Shown here: positions 19,694 to 27,952 of the stretch, piece after piece
How positions within the stretch are numbered: the stretch's first letter is position 1
How the letters are laid out: each line of letters begins with the position of its first letter
Source of the DNA: Bacteroidota bacterium
GTDB lineage: Bacteria > Bacteroidota > Bacteroidia > AKYH767-A > 2013-40CM-41-45
Assembly (NCBI GenBank): GCA_016713765.1
Contig: JADJON010000003.1
Coordinates: 62,001-126,000 of the forward strand
Direction: 5' to 3'
DNA: 64,000 bases
The notes under the pieces: generated by a model
Seen by the model: the letters and a program-made list of their open reading frames with translations, nothing else
Database searches by the model: none
What the model was told of the DNA's origin: nothing
Made by a program: the position numbers and the translations under genes

Positions 19694-20566
19694 ATGATGA
19701 TTCCGAAGGGTAAACTGATCTCCATCGGCGGGAACGAAGACAAGGGGACAGAACCCGAACCACTTTTCACCCAAAAGAACAACCTCAATTTCTTCGAACT
19801 GCAGATCCTTTCCAGGATCATGCACGAGTGCGGCGGCCATGACGCGCACATCGAGGTGATCACCAGCGCTTCCTCCATCCCGGAAGAAGTCGGACAAAAC
19901 TACCTCGACGCCTTCGGCAAGTTGCATTGTACGAATGTCCGCATCATGGACATCCGCAATCGGGAAGACGCTCAGAACCCGGAGATGATCGAGCGCATCC
20001 GCAACTGCGACGGAGTCATGTTCAGCGGCGGAAACCAGCTTCGCCTCTCCTCCATCTTCGGCGGAACCCAGTTCCTGGAGATCATCACGGAGCGCTACTT
20101 CCACGAGGACGGTTTCGTCATCGCCGGCACGAGTGCAGGCGCCATGGCCATGTCGAATACGATGATTTACCAGGGCAGCAGCTCCGAAGCGCTCCTGAAA
20201 GGCGAAGTGAAGATCACGACCGGCCTTGCCTTCATGCGCGACGTGATCATCGATTCACACTTCGTAAAGCGCGGTCGATTCGGACGCCTGACTCAGGCTG
20301 TGGCGGCCAACCCATCCTGCATCGGGATCGGGCTTGGCGAGGACACCGGCGTACTGGTCACCGAAGGTCGCTACATGGAAGCGATCGGATCGGGCCTGGT
20401 CATCATCATCGACGGACACCACATCCGTCACACCAACATTGCCGACCTGAAGGAAGGCTCCCCCATCTCCATTGAGAACATCATCGTTCACGTCCTTGCC
20501 AAAGGCAACTGCTTCGATCTGAAGGAGCGGAAGTTTTATGTGGAGGGTGTGACGCAGAATAGGTAA
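19694..20566 (+). CDS. cphB: Cyanophycinase
   Basis: A peptidase of family S51 that cuts cyanophycin into beta-Asp-Arg dipeptides in the cytoplasm. From ATG 19694 it is 290 residues; the alternative ATG 19697 is equally possible, and the upstream part of the frame has no family similarity. The N-terminus (IPKGKLISIGGNEDKG) and the nucleophile elbow AGTSAGAMAMS (Ser at about 147) are both typical, as are FSGGNQLRLSSIFGGT and GIGLGEDTGVLV. Its divergent pairing with cphA gives a complete make-and-degrade unit. No dedicated isoaspartyl dipeptidase is seen next to it. A bidirectional terminator follows the stop codon. Confidence 0.95.
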   Translation: MMIPKGKLISIGGNEDKGTEPEPLFTQKNNLNFFELQILSRIMHECGGHDAHIEVITSASSIPEEVGQNYLDAFGKLHCTNVRIMDIRNREDAQNPEMIERIRNCDGVMFSGGNQLRLSSIFGGTQFLEIITERYFHEDGFVIAGTSAGAMAMSNTMIYQGSSSEALLKGEVKITTGLAFMRDVIIDSHFVKRGRFGRLTQAVAANPSCIGIGLGEDTGVLVTEGRYMEAIGSGLVIIIDGHHIRHTNIADLKEGSPISIENIIVHVLAKGNCFDLKERKFYVEGVTQNR

Positions 20567-20584
20567 ACCTCTTATTAATAGCAT

Positions 20585-20620
20585 AAAAAAATCCCGCTGT
20601 TGATGCAGCGGGATTTTTTT
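20585..20620. terminator. Bidirectional intrinsic terminator
   Basis: Arms ATCCCGCTG and CAGCGGGAT with a 6-nt loop, preceded by seven A and followed by seven T. It lies between convergent cphB (+) and the LamG cargo gene (-) and suits both strands. Confidence 0.9.
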
Positions 20621-20634
20621 ATGCCAAAAAGCCA

Positions 20635-21675
20635 TTATTGTATGACAATGCTTCGCACATCGACCACGTTGCCTTGTGCATTGATCAGATAGATGAAGTA
20701 AACACCATTACCTGTCCACGTGTTCAAGTCAAGGTAATAGGATTGCATGGTAATCGTGCTGGTGAAGACCGTCTGACCCATCGTATTATCGATTCGCAGT
20801 GAATAGCCATTCATCGTACCATAATTTGATCCACAATCAATCGTGATATGATCACGGCCTGGATTCGGGTAAACCCGGATTGAATTCTGATACGTTACCG
20901 GACGGAAGGAGGTCAGGTTCGCATTGATGATGAGTGTATCGGTTACCGTTACGTGATCGAAACAGAGTTCTTCATAATAAAGCGCCGCCACTTCAGAAGA
21001 ATCCAGGGCACGGTCGTAAATTCGGATATCATCAATAACTCCCTGGAAGAAGTCATCCGATGTAGTATTATTTCCAAAATACATCTCTTGGCCGTATGTA
21101 CTAAGTGGCCCGGAAGCCGCTTGATCGACGATCAACTGGTTATTGACATAGAACTTATGCCTTGAACCATCATACGTAGCTACAACAAAATACCAGTCGC
21201 CCGGTGTCCAATAGTTATTCGGCGTACTTGCTCTACTTTCATTTCCATTAATTGCCAGTGACGAGCCTATGAACCACGAATTATTATAATCAGCTCCTGC
21301 CCCCAACTTATACTGATAATAGGGTGCAGTATGCGAGGTATATCCTTTAGCTAACAAAGGGCTGTAACCATCGCCGGTAAAAAAATCACCTTTAAACCAG
21401 GCGCACAAAGAGATTTCGGCCGAGGGATTAAGTGATGAAGCATCATTTACCAGAATGAAGTCATCAAGACCATCAAAGTAATAGGCGCTGGAAGCCCGGC
21501 CAAACCGATCCTGTTCAGGCGTCGGGCCATTAATCAATATACCGTTATTACCATTGCCACTTTCATCATCTGCATTCCCGTTAAAAGGCCAATAACCTCG
21601 GAGGCCATTTGTCGGGACCTGAGCAGCTGCTCCCAGCCCGATCATCATGAAACAAAATAGAAGTCTGTATCTCAT
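20635..21675 (-). CDS. LamG-domain T9SS type A cargo protein
   Basis: A 346-residue protein with a Sec signal peptide (LLFCFMMIGLGAAAQ). Residues 25-230 form a LamG/concanavalin A-like lectin domain typical of Bacteroidota secreted proteins (GLRGYWPFNGNADDESGNGN, YYFDGLDDFI, WYFVVATYDGSRHKFYVNN, GVIDDIRIYDRALDSSEV). The last 80 residues or so are a type A sorting domain (IRVYPNPGRDHITID, GNGVYFIYLINAQG). It is likely surface-displayed or released, and it may bind glycan. It lies 65 bp downstream of the asnB-like gene on the same strand but looks like a separate cargo gene. The coding sequence is AT-richer than the cyanophycin genes beside it. Confidence 0.88.
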   Translation of the reverse strand: MRYRLLFCFMMIGLGAAAQVPTNGLRGYWPFNGNADDESGNGNNGILINGPTPEQDRFGRASSAYYFDGLDDFILVNDASSLNPSAEISLCAWFKGDFFTGDGYSPLLAKGYTSHTAPYYQYKLGAGADYNNSWFIGSSLAINGNESRASTPNNYWTPGDWYFVVATYDGSRHKFYVNNQLIVDQAASGPLSTYGQEMYFGNNTTSDDFFQGVIDDIRIYDRALDSSEVAALYYEELCFDHVTVTDTLIINANLTSFRPVTYQNSIRVYPNPGRDHITIDCGSNYGTMNGYSLRIDNTMGQTVFTSTITMQSYYLDLNTWTGNGVYFIYLINAQGNVVDVRSIVIQ

Positions 21676-21740
21676 TTTTTAAGGTTTTAGTTTACCCTAA
21701 AATAATGCAAATTATCAATTACTTCAAAGTAAAAAGTTGA

Positions 21741-23579
21741 TCAAAGGCTCTTCCTCAACCAATAATTTAAAACCAGAAGCCGCCATACCAGCGTAGCGTG
21801 ACGGTTACTACCATTCTTAAAATCTTTAATGACAGGTTCGATTTTGGCAACATCCCATGGGAAATCTTTAAAAAACGGCTGGTCCAATAGGTATTTCAGG
21901 GGGCCTCTCAGCCATTTCACCTCACCAGGGGTCACAAATCCCTTTTTATCCTTTCTGTTAAAAATCTCCTCAGGAATAACTCCCCGCATGGCGTGTCGCA
22001 AGAGGCGTTTGGTTTGTCCGCCTTGAATCAAGTGTCGATCAGGTAAGGAAAATGCAAACTCCACAAGGCGATGGTCCAGAAATGGCACCCTGGATTCAAT
22101 GGAAAATGCCATGCTGTTCCGATCCTCATATAAAAGCAGGGAAGGCAAAGAGGTAGTAAAGGTTAGGTGATACAAGAATTCCTGAAGGCGAGAATACCCA
22201 AACAACTTCTTTAAGTACACATCTGATCGAACTCCGGAAAGCAAACGCGGGTAATAACGATCATACTCGAGCCTATATAATTTATTCTCACTCGAGAATC
22301 CGGCCAAGATGCTTTTCAATAAAATATCCCTACCCTTACTTGACCCGAAGTTCTGATCGATCATGTGATGACGCCATTCACTTAAGCCTTGCGCAAATCT
22401 GAATTTCGCAAAACTTCCGCCAATCAGCCGATAGAAGGAGTGCATATACCCGCCAAGGAATTCGTCGCTCCCTTGACCGTCGAGCAATACTTTGATATTC
22501 CTTTCTGATGCGGCACGCATGACAAAAAACTGGGAGACAGGCGACGAGCCGGCTATGGGAACATCTGCATGATACAAACACCGTTCGAATGCATCGACAA
22601 GTTCGCTTTCCTGAGGTTTATAGAATGTCGGTTGAAGATTCGAAAATTTATTCAAAACATGCTTCGCCCAAGGACGTTCGTCCACCTCTCCCTCTCCATC
22701 ATAATAGACCGTAAACGTCTTAAACTCTTTTGTTGAATAAGCAGTACCTATCGCTGAAGCGATTGCGGAAGAATCGATGCCGCCGCTGAGGCAACCGCCG
22801 ATCTCAACATCACTTCGCATATGCAGGCGAATGCTGTCGAAAAACAACTCACGAAACCTATCCGCACTATCCTCGAGGGAAAGACCAGTGTCAGCATGCG
22901 CAGCAAGATCCCAATACTGGCTTACTTCGATCTGGCCGTTCCTTAAGACCAGATTGTGTGCCGCGGGAAGCGAATGGAGTCGGGAGTAATAAGTTTGGTC
23001 GCGGTACTCCATCCATCCCAACTGGAGACCCCGGGATACTTGATCCAGATTAATACTGCGCTGAAAAAAGTCGAGATCGAAAAAAACTTTGTATTCAGAG
23101 CCGAAATAAAATCCAGGGCCACTTCTTGAATAATAAAATGGTTTGATGCCAAAACGATCGCGTGAACAGAATAATTCCTGCTTGGACGGGTCCCAGATCG
23201 CCATGGCCCACATTCCGACGAAATCCTCTACACAAGCATGTCCCTTTAATGCATAGCTCTTTAAAATTACCTCGGTATCTGATTGCGTTTTAAATCGAAC
23301 TCCTTTTAACGCTAATTCAGCTCTTATTTCCTGGTAATTGTAAATCTCTCCGTTGAAAACGATGACGTTACCGGTTTCAGCATCAATCATGGGTTGATTA
23401 GCTTCTTCCGATAAGTCAATAATGCTGAGGCGGTTATGGCCCAAGCCAATGCCATTCTTAAACCACAAGCCTTGTGCATCCGGACCGCGATGCAAAATTC
23501 TTCCCAGTTGCTTTCGAAGAATTTCTCCTGCCCGATGCTCAGACACATTAAAGTCAATAAAGCCTGCAATTCCGCACAT
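21741..23579 (-). CDS. asnB: Asparagine synthase-type glutamine amidotransferase
   Basis: 612 residues. An N-terminal class II glutaminase domain begins MCGIAGF, where Cys2 becomes the N-terminal nucleophile, and carries RGPDAQG, LGHNRLSIIDLS and FNGEIYNYQE. A synthetase domain follows with the PP-loop SGGIDSS at 265-271. The family makes asparagine from aspartate, glutamine and ATP. Related enzymes in glycan gene clusters amidate uronic acid sugars instead. Here it is last in a run with a YfhO-type membrane protein and a glycosyltransferase (54 bp from the latter), so sugar or glycan amidation is as likely as free asparagine synthesis. The gene symbol names the family. The region is AT-richer than the operon genes upstream of it. 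Confidence 0.88.
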   Translation of the reverse strand: MCGIAGFIDFNVSEHRAGEILRKQLGRILHRGPDAQGLWFKNGIGLGHNRLSIIDLSEEANQPMIDAETGNVIVFNGEIYNYQEIRAELALKGVRFKTQSDTEVILKSYALKGHACVEDFVGMWAMAIWDPSKQELFCSRDRFGIKPFYYSRSGPGFYFGSEYKVFFDLDFFQRSINLDQVSRGLQLGWMEYRDQTYYSRLHSLPAAHNLVLRNGQIEVSQYWDLAAHADTGLSLEDSADRFRELFFDSIRLHMRSDVEIGGCLSGGIDSSAIASAIGTAYSTKEFKTFTVYYDGEGEVDERPWAKHVLNKFSNLQPTFYKPQESELVDAFERCLYHADVPIAGSSPVSQFFVMRAASERNIKVLLDGQGSDEFLGGYMHSFYRLIGGSFAKFRFAQGLSEWRHHMIDQNFGSSKGRDILLKSILAGFSSENKLYRLEYDRYYPRLLSGVRSDVYLKKLFGYSRLQEFLYHLTFTTSLPSLLLYEDRNSMAFSIESRVPFLDHRLVEFAFSLPDRHLIQGGQTKRLLRHAMRGVIPEEIFNRKDKKGFVTPGEVKWLRGPLKYLLDQPFFKDFPWDVAKIEPVIKDFKNGSNRHATLVWRLLVLNYWLRKSL

Positions 23580-23633
23580 ACTAGGGGTTGAAGATACAAA
23601 GAAACGAAGGCCCGCTTGCGAACAGAATGCAGA

Positions 23634-24932
23634 TCAGGAAAGAATCAAACTTGCAAGTGCACCGGCCAATTCTCTCCTTGCATACTTAGCAGGTTGCGTC
23701 CGAGCAGTATTCGAGAATCCGGAAATTAACTCTTGCAGATGCTCACGGATCCCTGATTCTTCCTCCCTCCCAAACATCCTCCCCGCTCCCGTCTCTTTCA
23801 GGATCGTAGCGGCGTCTCCATCGACCGGGCCCAAGGCGATAATGGGACGTGCGGCGCCCAGGTATTCGAAGAGCTTTCCGGTCAGGATGCCGTTCGCCTT
23901 CGGTACATCCGGGATAACCAGCAACAAGGCATTGCTTTCCTGCATGTAACGCGTAGCCTCCCGATGCGGGACGTGCCCGATGAACTCCGCAATGTCCTGC
24001 AAGCCGTACGCCTGCAGGATCGGCTCCAGCGCCGCCCGTGTACTGCCGACAAATCGCAACCGCAACGGCAATGACGTACCCTGCTTTCGCAATGCTGCAA
24101 CCGACTGAAAAAAGGCACCCGGACGATAACTCTCCGCCATCGTTCCAACATAGGTGATCCGAAAAACATCTTGTGGCGGTGCGACTGCCGGATCGAAATC
24201 GCCCGGATCGAAACCGTTCGGGATCACATGGATCTTTTCCGCCTTGACCCGCTCCGACTTGGCGGCGAACATACGCCGTATATCCGGGCTCACGACCAAC
24301 GCATGGTCGCATTGCTCCAGCACTTTTCGTTCCAGCTTCCGATCCACCGCCTTCGCCAAACCGGTATGCAACAAGTCAGGATAATAATAGATATCGGTCC
24401 ACGGATCCCGGAGATCCGCGATCCAGCGAACATGGGGAAAGCTGCGGTTGAGCGCCAATCCGATCAACTGGGAACTGTGCGGCGGCGAAGAAACCACGAT
24501 CGTGTCGATCCGCTCTTCGCGAATGAGCCGCGCGGCTTCGCGCAAGGCGTATTTCACCCAGCCTTTCCGCGCGTCAGGAAGAAAAAAATTACCACGCACG
24601 AAGCGCAGCAACTTCTGCGTCCACTTTTCCTTGTCCTTATTGGCAAACCCTCCATACGGGATCTTGTTCTTTCCTCCGACGAAGCGCGACAGCACTTGTA
24701 AGGGCTCAAAGGAACCGGTCCGGATCACCCGTAGGTTTGGCGGGACTTCGGATGACAAACTAGGATCCTCGACCGGATAGGTGGCTGCCGCTGCATCAAC
24801 GGTCAGCACGATCGGTTCAACACCGAACTCCGGCAGATAACGCGCCATCTTGAGCGAACGCTGCACGCCCGCGCCGCCACTGGGCGGCCAGTAATAGGTG
24901 ATGTAGAGGACTTTTCGAGGAGCCGCGCTCAT
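23634..24932 (-). CDS. Glycosyltransferase family 4 (GT-B fold)
   Basis: 432 residues. The N-terminus has the GT-B glycine-rich start seen in surface-glycan transferases (VLYITYYWPPSGGAGVQRSLKMARYL). The C-terminal half has the donor-binding region (RITYVGTMAESYRPGAFF, EFIGHVPHREATRYMQESNALLLV, GILTGKLFEYLGAARPIIAL). No signal peptide or membrane span is seen, so it is cytoplasmic or membrane-peripheral. It presumably transfers an activated sugar to a lipid-linked glycan; donor and acceptor are unknown. Its start codon lies 17 bp after the stop codon of the upstream yfhO-like gene, which suggests one transcript, with the asnB-like gene as a third member. Confidence 0.85.
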   Translation of the reverse strand: MSAAPRKVLYITYYWPPSGGAGVQRSLKMARYLPEFGVEPIVLTVDAAAATYPVEDPSLSSEVPPNLRVIRTGSFEPLQVLSRFVGGKNKIPYGGFANKDKEKWTQKLLRFVRGNFFLPDARKGWVKYALREAARLIREERIDTIVVSSPPHSSQLIGLALNRSFPHVRWIADLRDPWTDIYYYPDLLHTGLAKAVDRKLERKVLEQCDHALVVSPDIRRMFAAKSERVKAEKIHVIPNGFDPGDFDPAVAPPQDVFRITYVGTMAESYRPGAFFQSVAALRKQGTSLPLRLRFVGSTRAALEPILQAYGLQDIAEFIGHVPHREATRYMQESNALLLVIPDVPKANGILTGKLFEYLGAARPIIALGPVDGDAATILKETGAGRMFGREEESGIREHLQELISGFSNTARTQPAKYARRELAGALASLILS

Positions 24933-24949
24933 GGCAAACCGGTCGCGGA

Positions 24950-27427
24950 TCAGGCAGGACGCTTACGCAAGGCCAGGAAGCCCATGCCGGCGCAAAAGAG
25001 GAGCAGCAACGACGAACTTGCCAGCGCGATCTTCTCGCCCACGACAACCGCCCGTGGTTCGAACCGGAACTCGATCGTGTGCTTGCCGGCCGGGATGCGC
25101 ATGGCACGCAACACGTAGTCGGCACGGAAGTAATCCGCGGGCTTACCGTCGATCGTGGCGTTCCATCCTTTGTCGTAATAGATCTCCGAAAATACCGCCA
25201 GTTGCTCGGTCGAGGCGGAGCTTTCGTACTTCAGGTGATTCGGCTGGTAGTCGGTGAGCCGGATGAAGGCACCGGAATCCGGAGCCGCGGTAAATCCTTT
25301 GACAAGATCAGCGTAGCGCTGGTCAACCACGAGCGTACGGGACGGATCGAACCCGCGAAGCGCGGCAATCTCGGAATCCGCATTCGCTACCAGTTCCACA
25401 TTCTGCACAAACCAGGCATTGCCCAATGCACCTGTATTGATGAGCGGTGCAGCATCGGGATTGTACACGATGTATTTCGTATTGAGCATGTTGACGGCCG
25501 GTTGACCGGACAATACGCCAAGCGTTGAAGAATCCTGGTTTTGTAAGGCGTTGCGCATTCCCATCAACTCGGGCGCGAGCTCGTTCTCGATCAACTCCTG
25601 GTAGCGCTTCAGCTTGGCGCCGTGGTACCCGCCGATCGACTGATGACGATACGACGTGCTCGCATCGTTGAAGGTGCTCTCCGCCAGGTTCAGGACCCGA
25701 TAGCTCTTGGCGGGATCCTGCAGGATCACCTGGTCAGCCGTGGTCATGGGATACGCCTCCGCTTTACCCTTGCTGGCGCGCACATAATCATCGTCGCCAA
25801 GATAGCGCGCGTTCACACTCCACATATCAACGAGTACGAGGGCCAACAGACCGAACACGAAATACTCGGCTTTGTAACGCATACGCGCGAAGGACACGAT
25901 CAGTGCGGCGCCTAACAAGAGGAACAGGAATGAGCGCCAGGCGTCTGCCGTCACGATGGCCTTGCGTGCAGTGCTCAGGTTGGTGAAGATGTTGTCGACC
26001 ACGTCCTGCGAGATACCCTGGTTCTTTGCCGTAGCCATCACCTGTTCATATTCTCTCGTCGAATAGAACGAGGTGAACATGCCCGGCGCGACCGCTATCA
26101 GTAAGGTCAGGCCCAGCGTGATCCCAATGGCATAGTACAGGCTTTTCGCATGCTGCTTGAAGTAATCCGGTTCCCGGATCAACTTATCGAGTGCCAGTAT
26201 ACCTAACAGCGGCATGGCAAACTCCGCGATCACGATGATAGTAGTCACCGCCCGGAATTTGTCGTAGCCCGGAACAAAATCGAGGAAGAAATTCGTCAGT
26301 CCCATGAAGTTCCTGCCCCAGGAAAGCGTGATGGACAACAGGAAGGCCGCCAGCAGCCACCATTTTTCCGGACCCTTGATGGTCAGCAGCCCGAGCAGGA
26401 ATAACATGCAGATAATGGCGCCCACATAAACCGGTCCGGAAGTAAACGGTTGCTCGCCGAAGTACGCGCCGAAACCGCTTACGTATTGCCGGAAGTTACT
26501 TTCGACCTTTTGCAGTACGTCCTTATTGTTTTTCGCGATAGGCTCACTGGCGCCCCCTTTGATGCTGGGCACGAGCAGACTCAGGCTCTCGCCCACCCCG
26601 AAACTCCAGTCGGTGATATAATCCCGGTCAAGACCACTGGTCTTGTTCTCTTTCTCGCTGGTCAGTTCCGACTTCCCGCGGGTGGAGTACTTGCCGTACT
26701 CCTGGGTGGCCCAGAGGTTGGTGATGTTCGAGCCGACAGCCAGTCCGGCTGCGACCAACAAGATGCCGGTCGCCTTGAAGAAGTAACCAAGCCGGTTCTC
26801 CCGGAATGCATTGTACAACTCCATGATGCCGAGCAGCACCACGGTCAATAAGAGGTAATAGGTGATCTGAAGGTGATTGGCATACAATTCCAACGAGAGC
26901 GCCAGACCGGTGATCGCGGCTCCCAACAACATCCTTCCCCGGAATGTGAGCAACAGGCCCGCCACGACCGGGGCCATGTAGGCGATCGCGTGTGCCTTGG
27001 TATTGTGCCCGGCTTCGATGTAGATGAAGAAATAACTGCTGAACGCGAATGCGACAGCACCCAAAATGGAAAGCCGTTGATTGACGCCCAGGACGATCAG
27101 TAAAAAGTAAAAACCCGCCATCAGCAGGAACACCATGTTGGCTGGCGTAGGAAGCCCCAACTGGACGACTTTATCGAGGTACTGCACCAGGTTGGCGGCA
27201 TAGACGGCCGAGATCTGATACGCCGGCATTCCGGAAAACATGGAATTCGTCCAGTAAGTATCCTCGCCGGTCTTTTCCTTGAAACTGACGATCTCCTGCG
27301 CCATACCCTTCCAGGTCGTGACGTCCGACTGCTTGATCTCCTTACCCTGGAACAAGGGTAAAAACACCAGCACTGACAACAGCAAAAAGAAGGCGACAGC
27401 CAGGATATGCGGGAGGTACTTCTTCAT
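24950..27427 (-). CDS. YfhO-family polytopic membrane protein
   Basis: 825 residues with about a dozen membrane segments. The first is at 7-27; then comes an extracytoplasmic loop with acidic and aromatic residues (KQSDVTTWKGMAQEIVSF, NSMFSGMPAYQI), more spans through about 560, and a soluble C-terminal domain at about 570-790 (AKSYRVLNLAEST, EIYYDKGWNATIDGKPADYF) before a last hydrophobic segment at about 795-820. This matches the YfhO family, distant relatives of GT-C membrane glycosyltransferases. In Firmicutes YfhO decorates teichoic acids; here the role is inferred only as membrane-linked sugar transfer to surface glycan. It is the first gene of a run with a GT4 and an asnB-like gene. 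Its upstream gap is filled by heptamer arrays. Confidence 0.82.
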   Translation of the reverse strand: MKKYLPHILAVAFFLLLSVLVFLPLFQGKEIKQSDVTTWKGMAQEIVSFKEKTGEDTYWTNSMFSGMPAYQISAVYAANLVQYLDKVVQLGLPTPANMVFLLMAGFYFLLIVLGVNQRLSILGAVAFAFSSYFFIYIEAGHNTKAHAIAYMAPVVAGLLLTFRGRMLLGAAITGLALSLELYANHLQITYYLLLTVVLLGIMELYNAFRENRLGYFFKATGILLVAAGLAVGSNITNLWATQEYGKYSTRGKSELTSEKENKTSGLDRDYITDWSFGVGESLSLLVPSIKGGASEPIAKNNKDVLQKVESNFRQYVSGFGAYFGEQPFTSGPVYVGAIICMLFLLGLLTIKGPEKWWLLAAFLLSITLSWGRNFMGLTNFFLDFVPGYDKFRAVTTIIVIAEFAMPLLGILALDKLIREPDYFKQHAKSLYYAIGITLGLTLLIAVAPGMFTSFYSTREYEQVMATAKNQGISQDVVDNIFTNLSTARKAIVTADAWRSFLFLLLGAALIVSFARMRYKAEYFVFGLLALVLVDMWSVNARYLGDDDYVRASKGKAEAYPMTTADQVILQDPAKSYRVLNLAESTFNDASTSYRHQSIGGYHGAKLKRYQELIENELAPELMGMRNALQNQDSSTLGVLSGQPAVNMLNTKYIVYNPDAAPLINTGALGNAWFVQNVELVANADSEIAALRGFDPSRTLVVDQRYADLVKGFTAAPDSGAFIRLTDYQPNHLKYESSASTEQLAVFSEIYYDKGWNATIDGKPADYFRADYVLRAMRIPAGKHTIEFRFEPRAVVVGEKIALASSSLLLLFCAGMGFLALRKRPA

Positions 27428-27443
27428 AGAGATGGTTTGGAAG

Positions 27444-27722
27444 GACGAAGATAATCGGTTTCGGGTTCCGAGTTAAATAGAAGGCGAGGGACGTGGGGCG
27501 AGGGACGAGGGACGAGGGACGTGGGACGTGGGACGTGGGAAGTGGGAAGTGAATGGAGTTGCGAGGTGCGTAGGAGTTAGGGACGAGGGACGAGGGACGA
27601 GGGACGAGGGACGAAAATCCGACTAAACACACAACTCAATGAAGCCAAGTTTCAAATCGATCAACTTTCATCTTTCAACTTTCAACCATCAACCAACCCG
27701 AAACCCGGAACTCGAAACTTTT
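27444..27722. repeat. Heptamer array, gap A (yfhO-like / DUF4834)
   Basis: This 7-bp-period degenerate tandem repeat fills nearly the whole gap. From the yfhO side the plus strand reads CGGGTTC/CGAGTTA units and then many GACGAGG, GACGTGG and GAAGTGG units, ending near 27616. After about 35 bp without clear period, 27651-27722 reads TTCAACT, TTCAACC, ATCAACC, AACCCGA, AACCCGG and AACTCGA on the plus strand, which is G-rich on the minus strand. So the G-rich strand points away from the flanking gene at both ends. No coding potential is believed: the translations are only low-complexity PRPSSLV-type strings. Confidence 0.9.
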
Positions 27723-27727
27723 AGACC

Positions 27728-27940
27728 CTAGTCAACTTCCTCATACTCCACATACTCCCCCTCATCCCGCTGCTTCTTTTGCACCCGGACGCTGCCGGCT
27801 TCCTTTCGGCTGCGCTCGCGTTCGAGGTCGTCGGCGGCTTTGCGGAAGGATTGCAGGGCGTTGTAATAGAGGAACCGGCGCAGGAAGCCGAAGGCGATGA
27901 ACGCCACGATGAAGACGAGCAGGAATTCTTTGAAGGACAC
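27728..27940 (-). CDS. Small DUF4834-like membrane protein
   Basis: 70 residues: one N-terminal membrane segment (about 5-23, FLLVFIVAFIAFGFLRRFL), then a charged helix (ALQSFRKAADDLERERSRKEA) and an acidic tail ending GEYVEYEEVD. The layout and the tail match the DUF4834 family of short Bacteroidota proteins, of unknown function. It starts 12 bp after the carB stop codon on the same strand, so it is probably co-transcribed with carB. The assignment comes from recalled family features, so it is moderate. Confidence 0.6.
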   Translation of the reverse strand: MSFKEFLLVFIVAFIAFGFLRRFLYYNALQSFRKAADDLERERSRKEAGSVRVQKKQRDEGEYVEYEEVD

Positions 27941-27952
27941 GGAAGGTTCGGT

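Noticed and set aside
27342..27632. A protein with PRPSSLV repeats encoded by the heptamer array
   Set aside because: A 7-bp repeat gives a 7-residue repeat in every frame. The array has no start context, and similar strings arise from all arrays regardless of strand.
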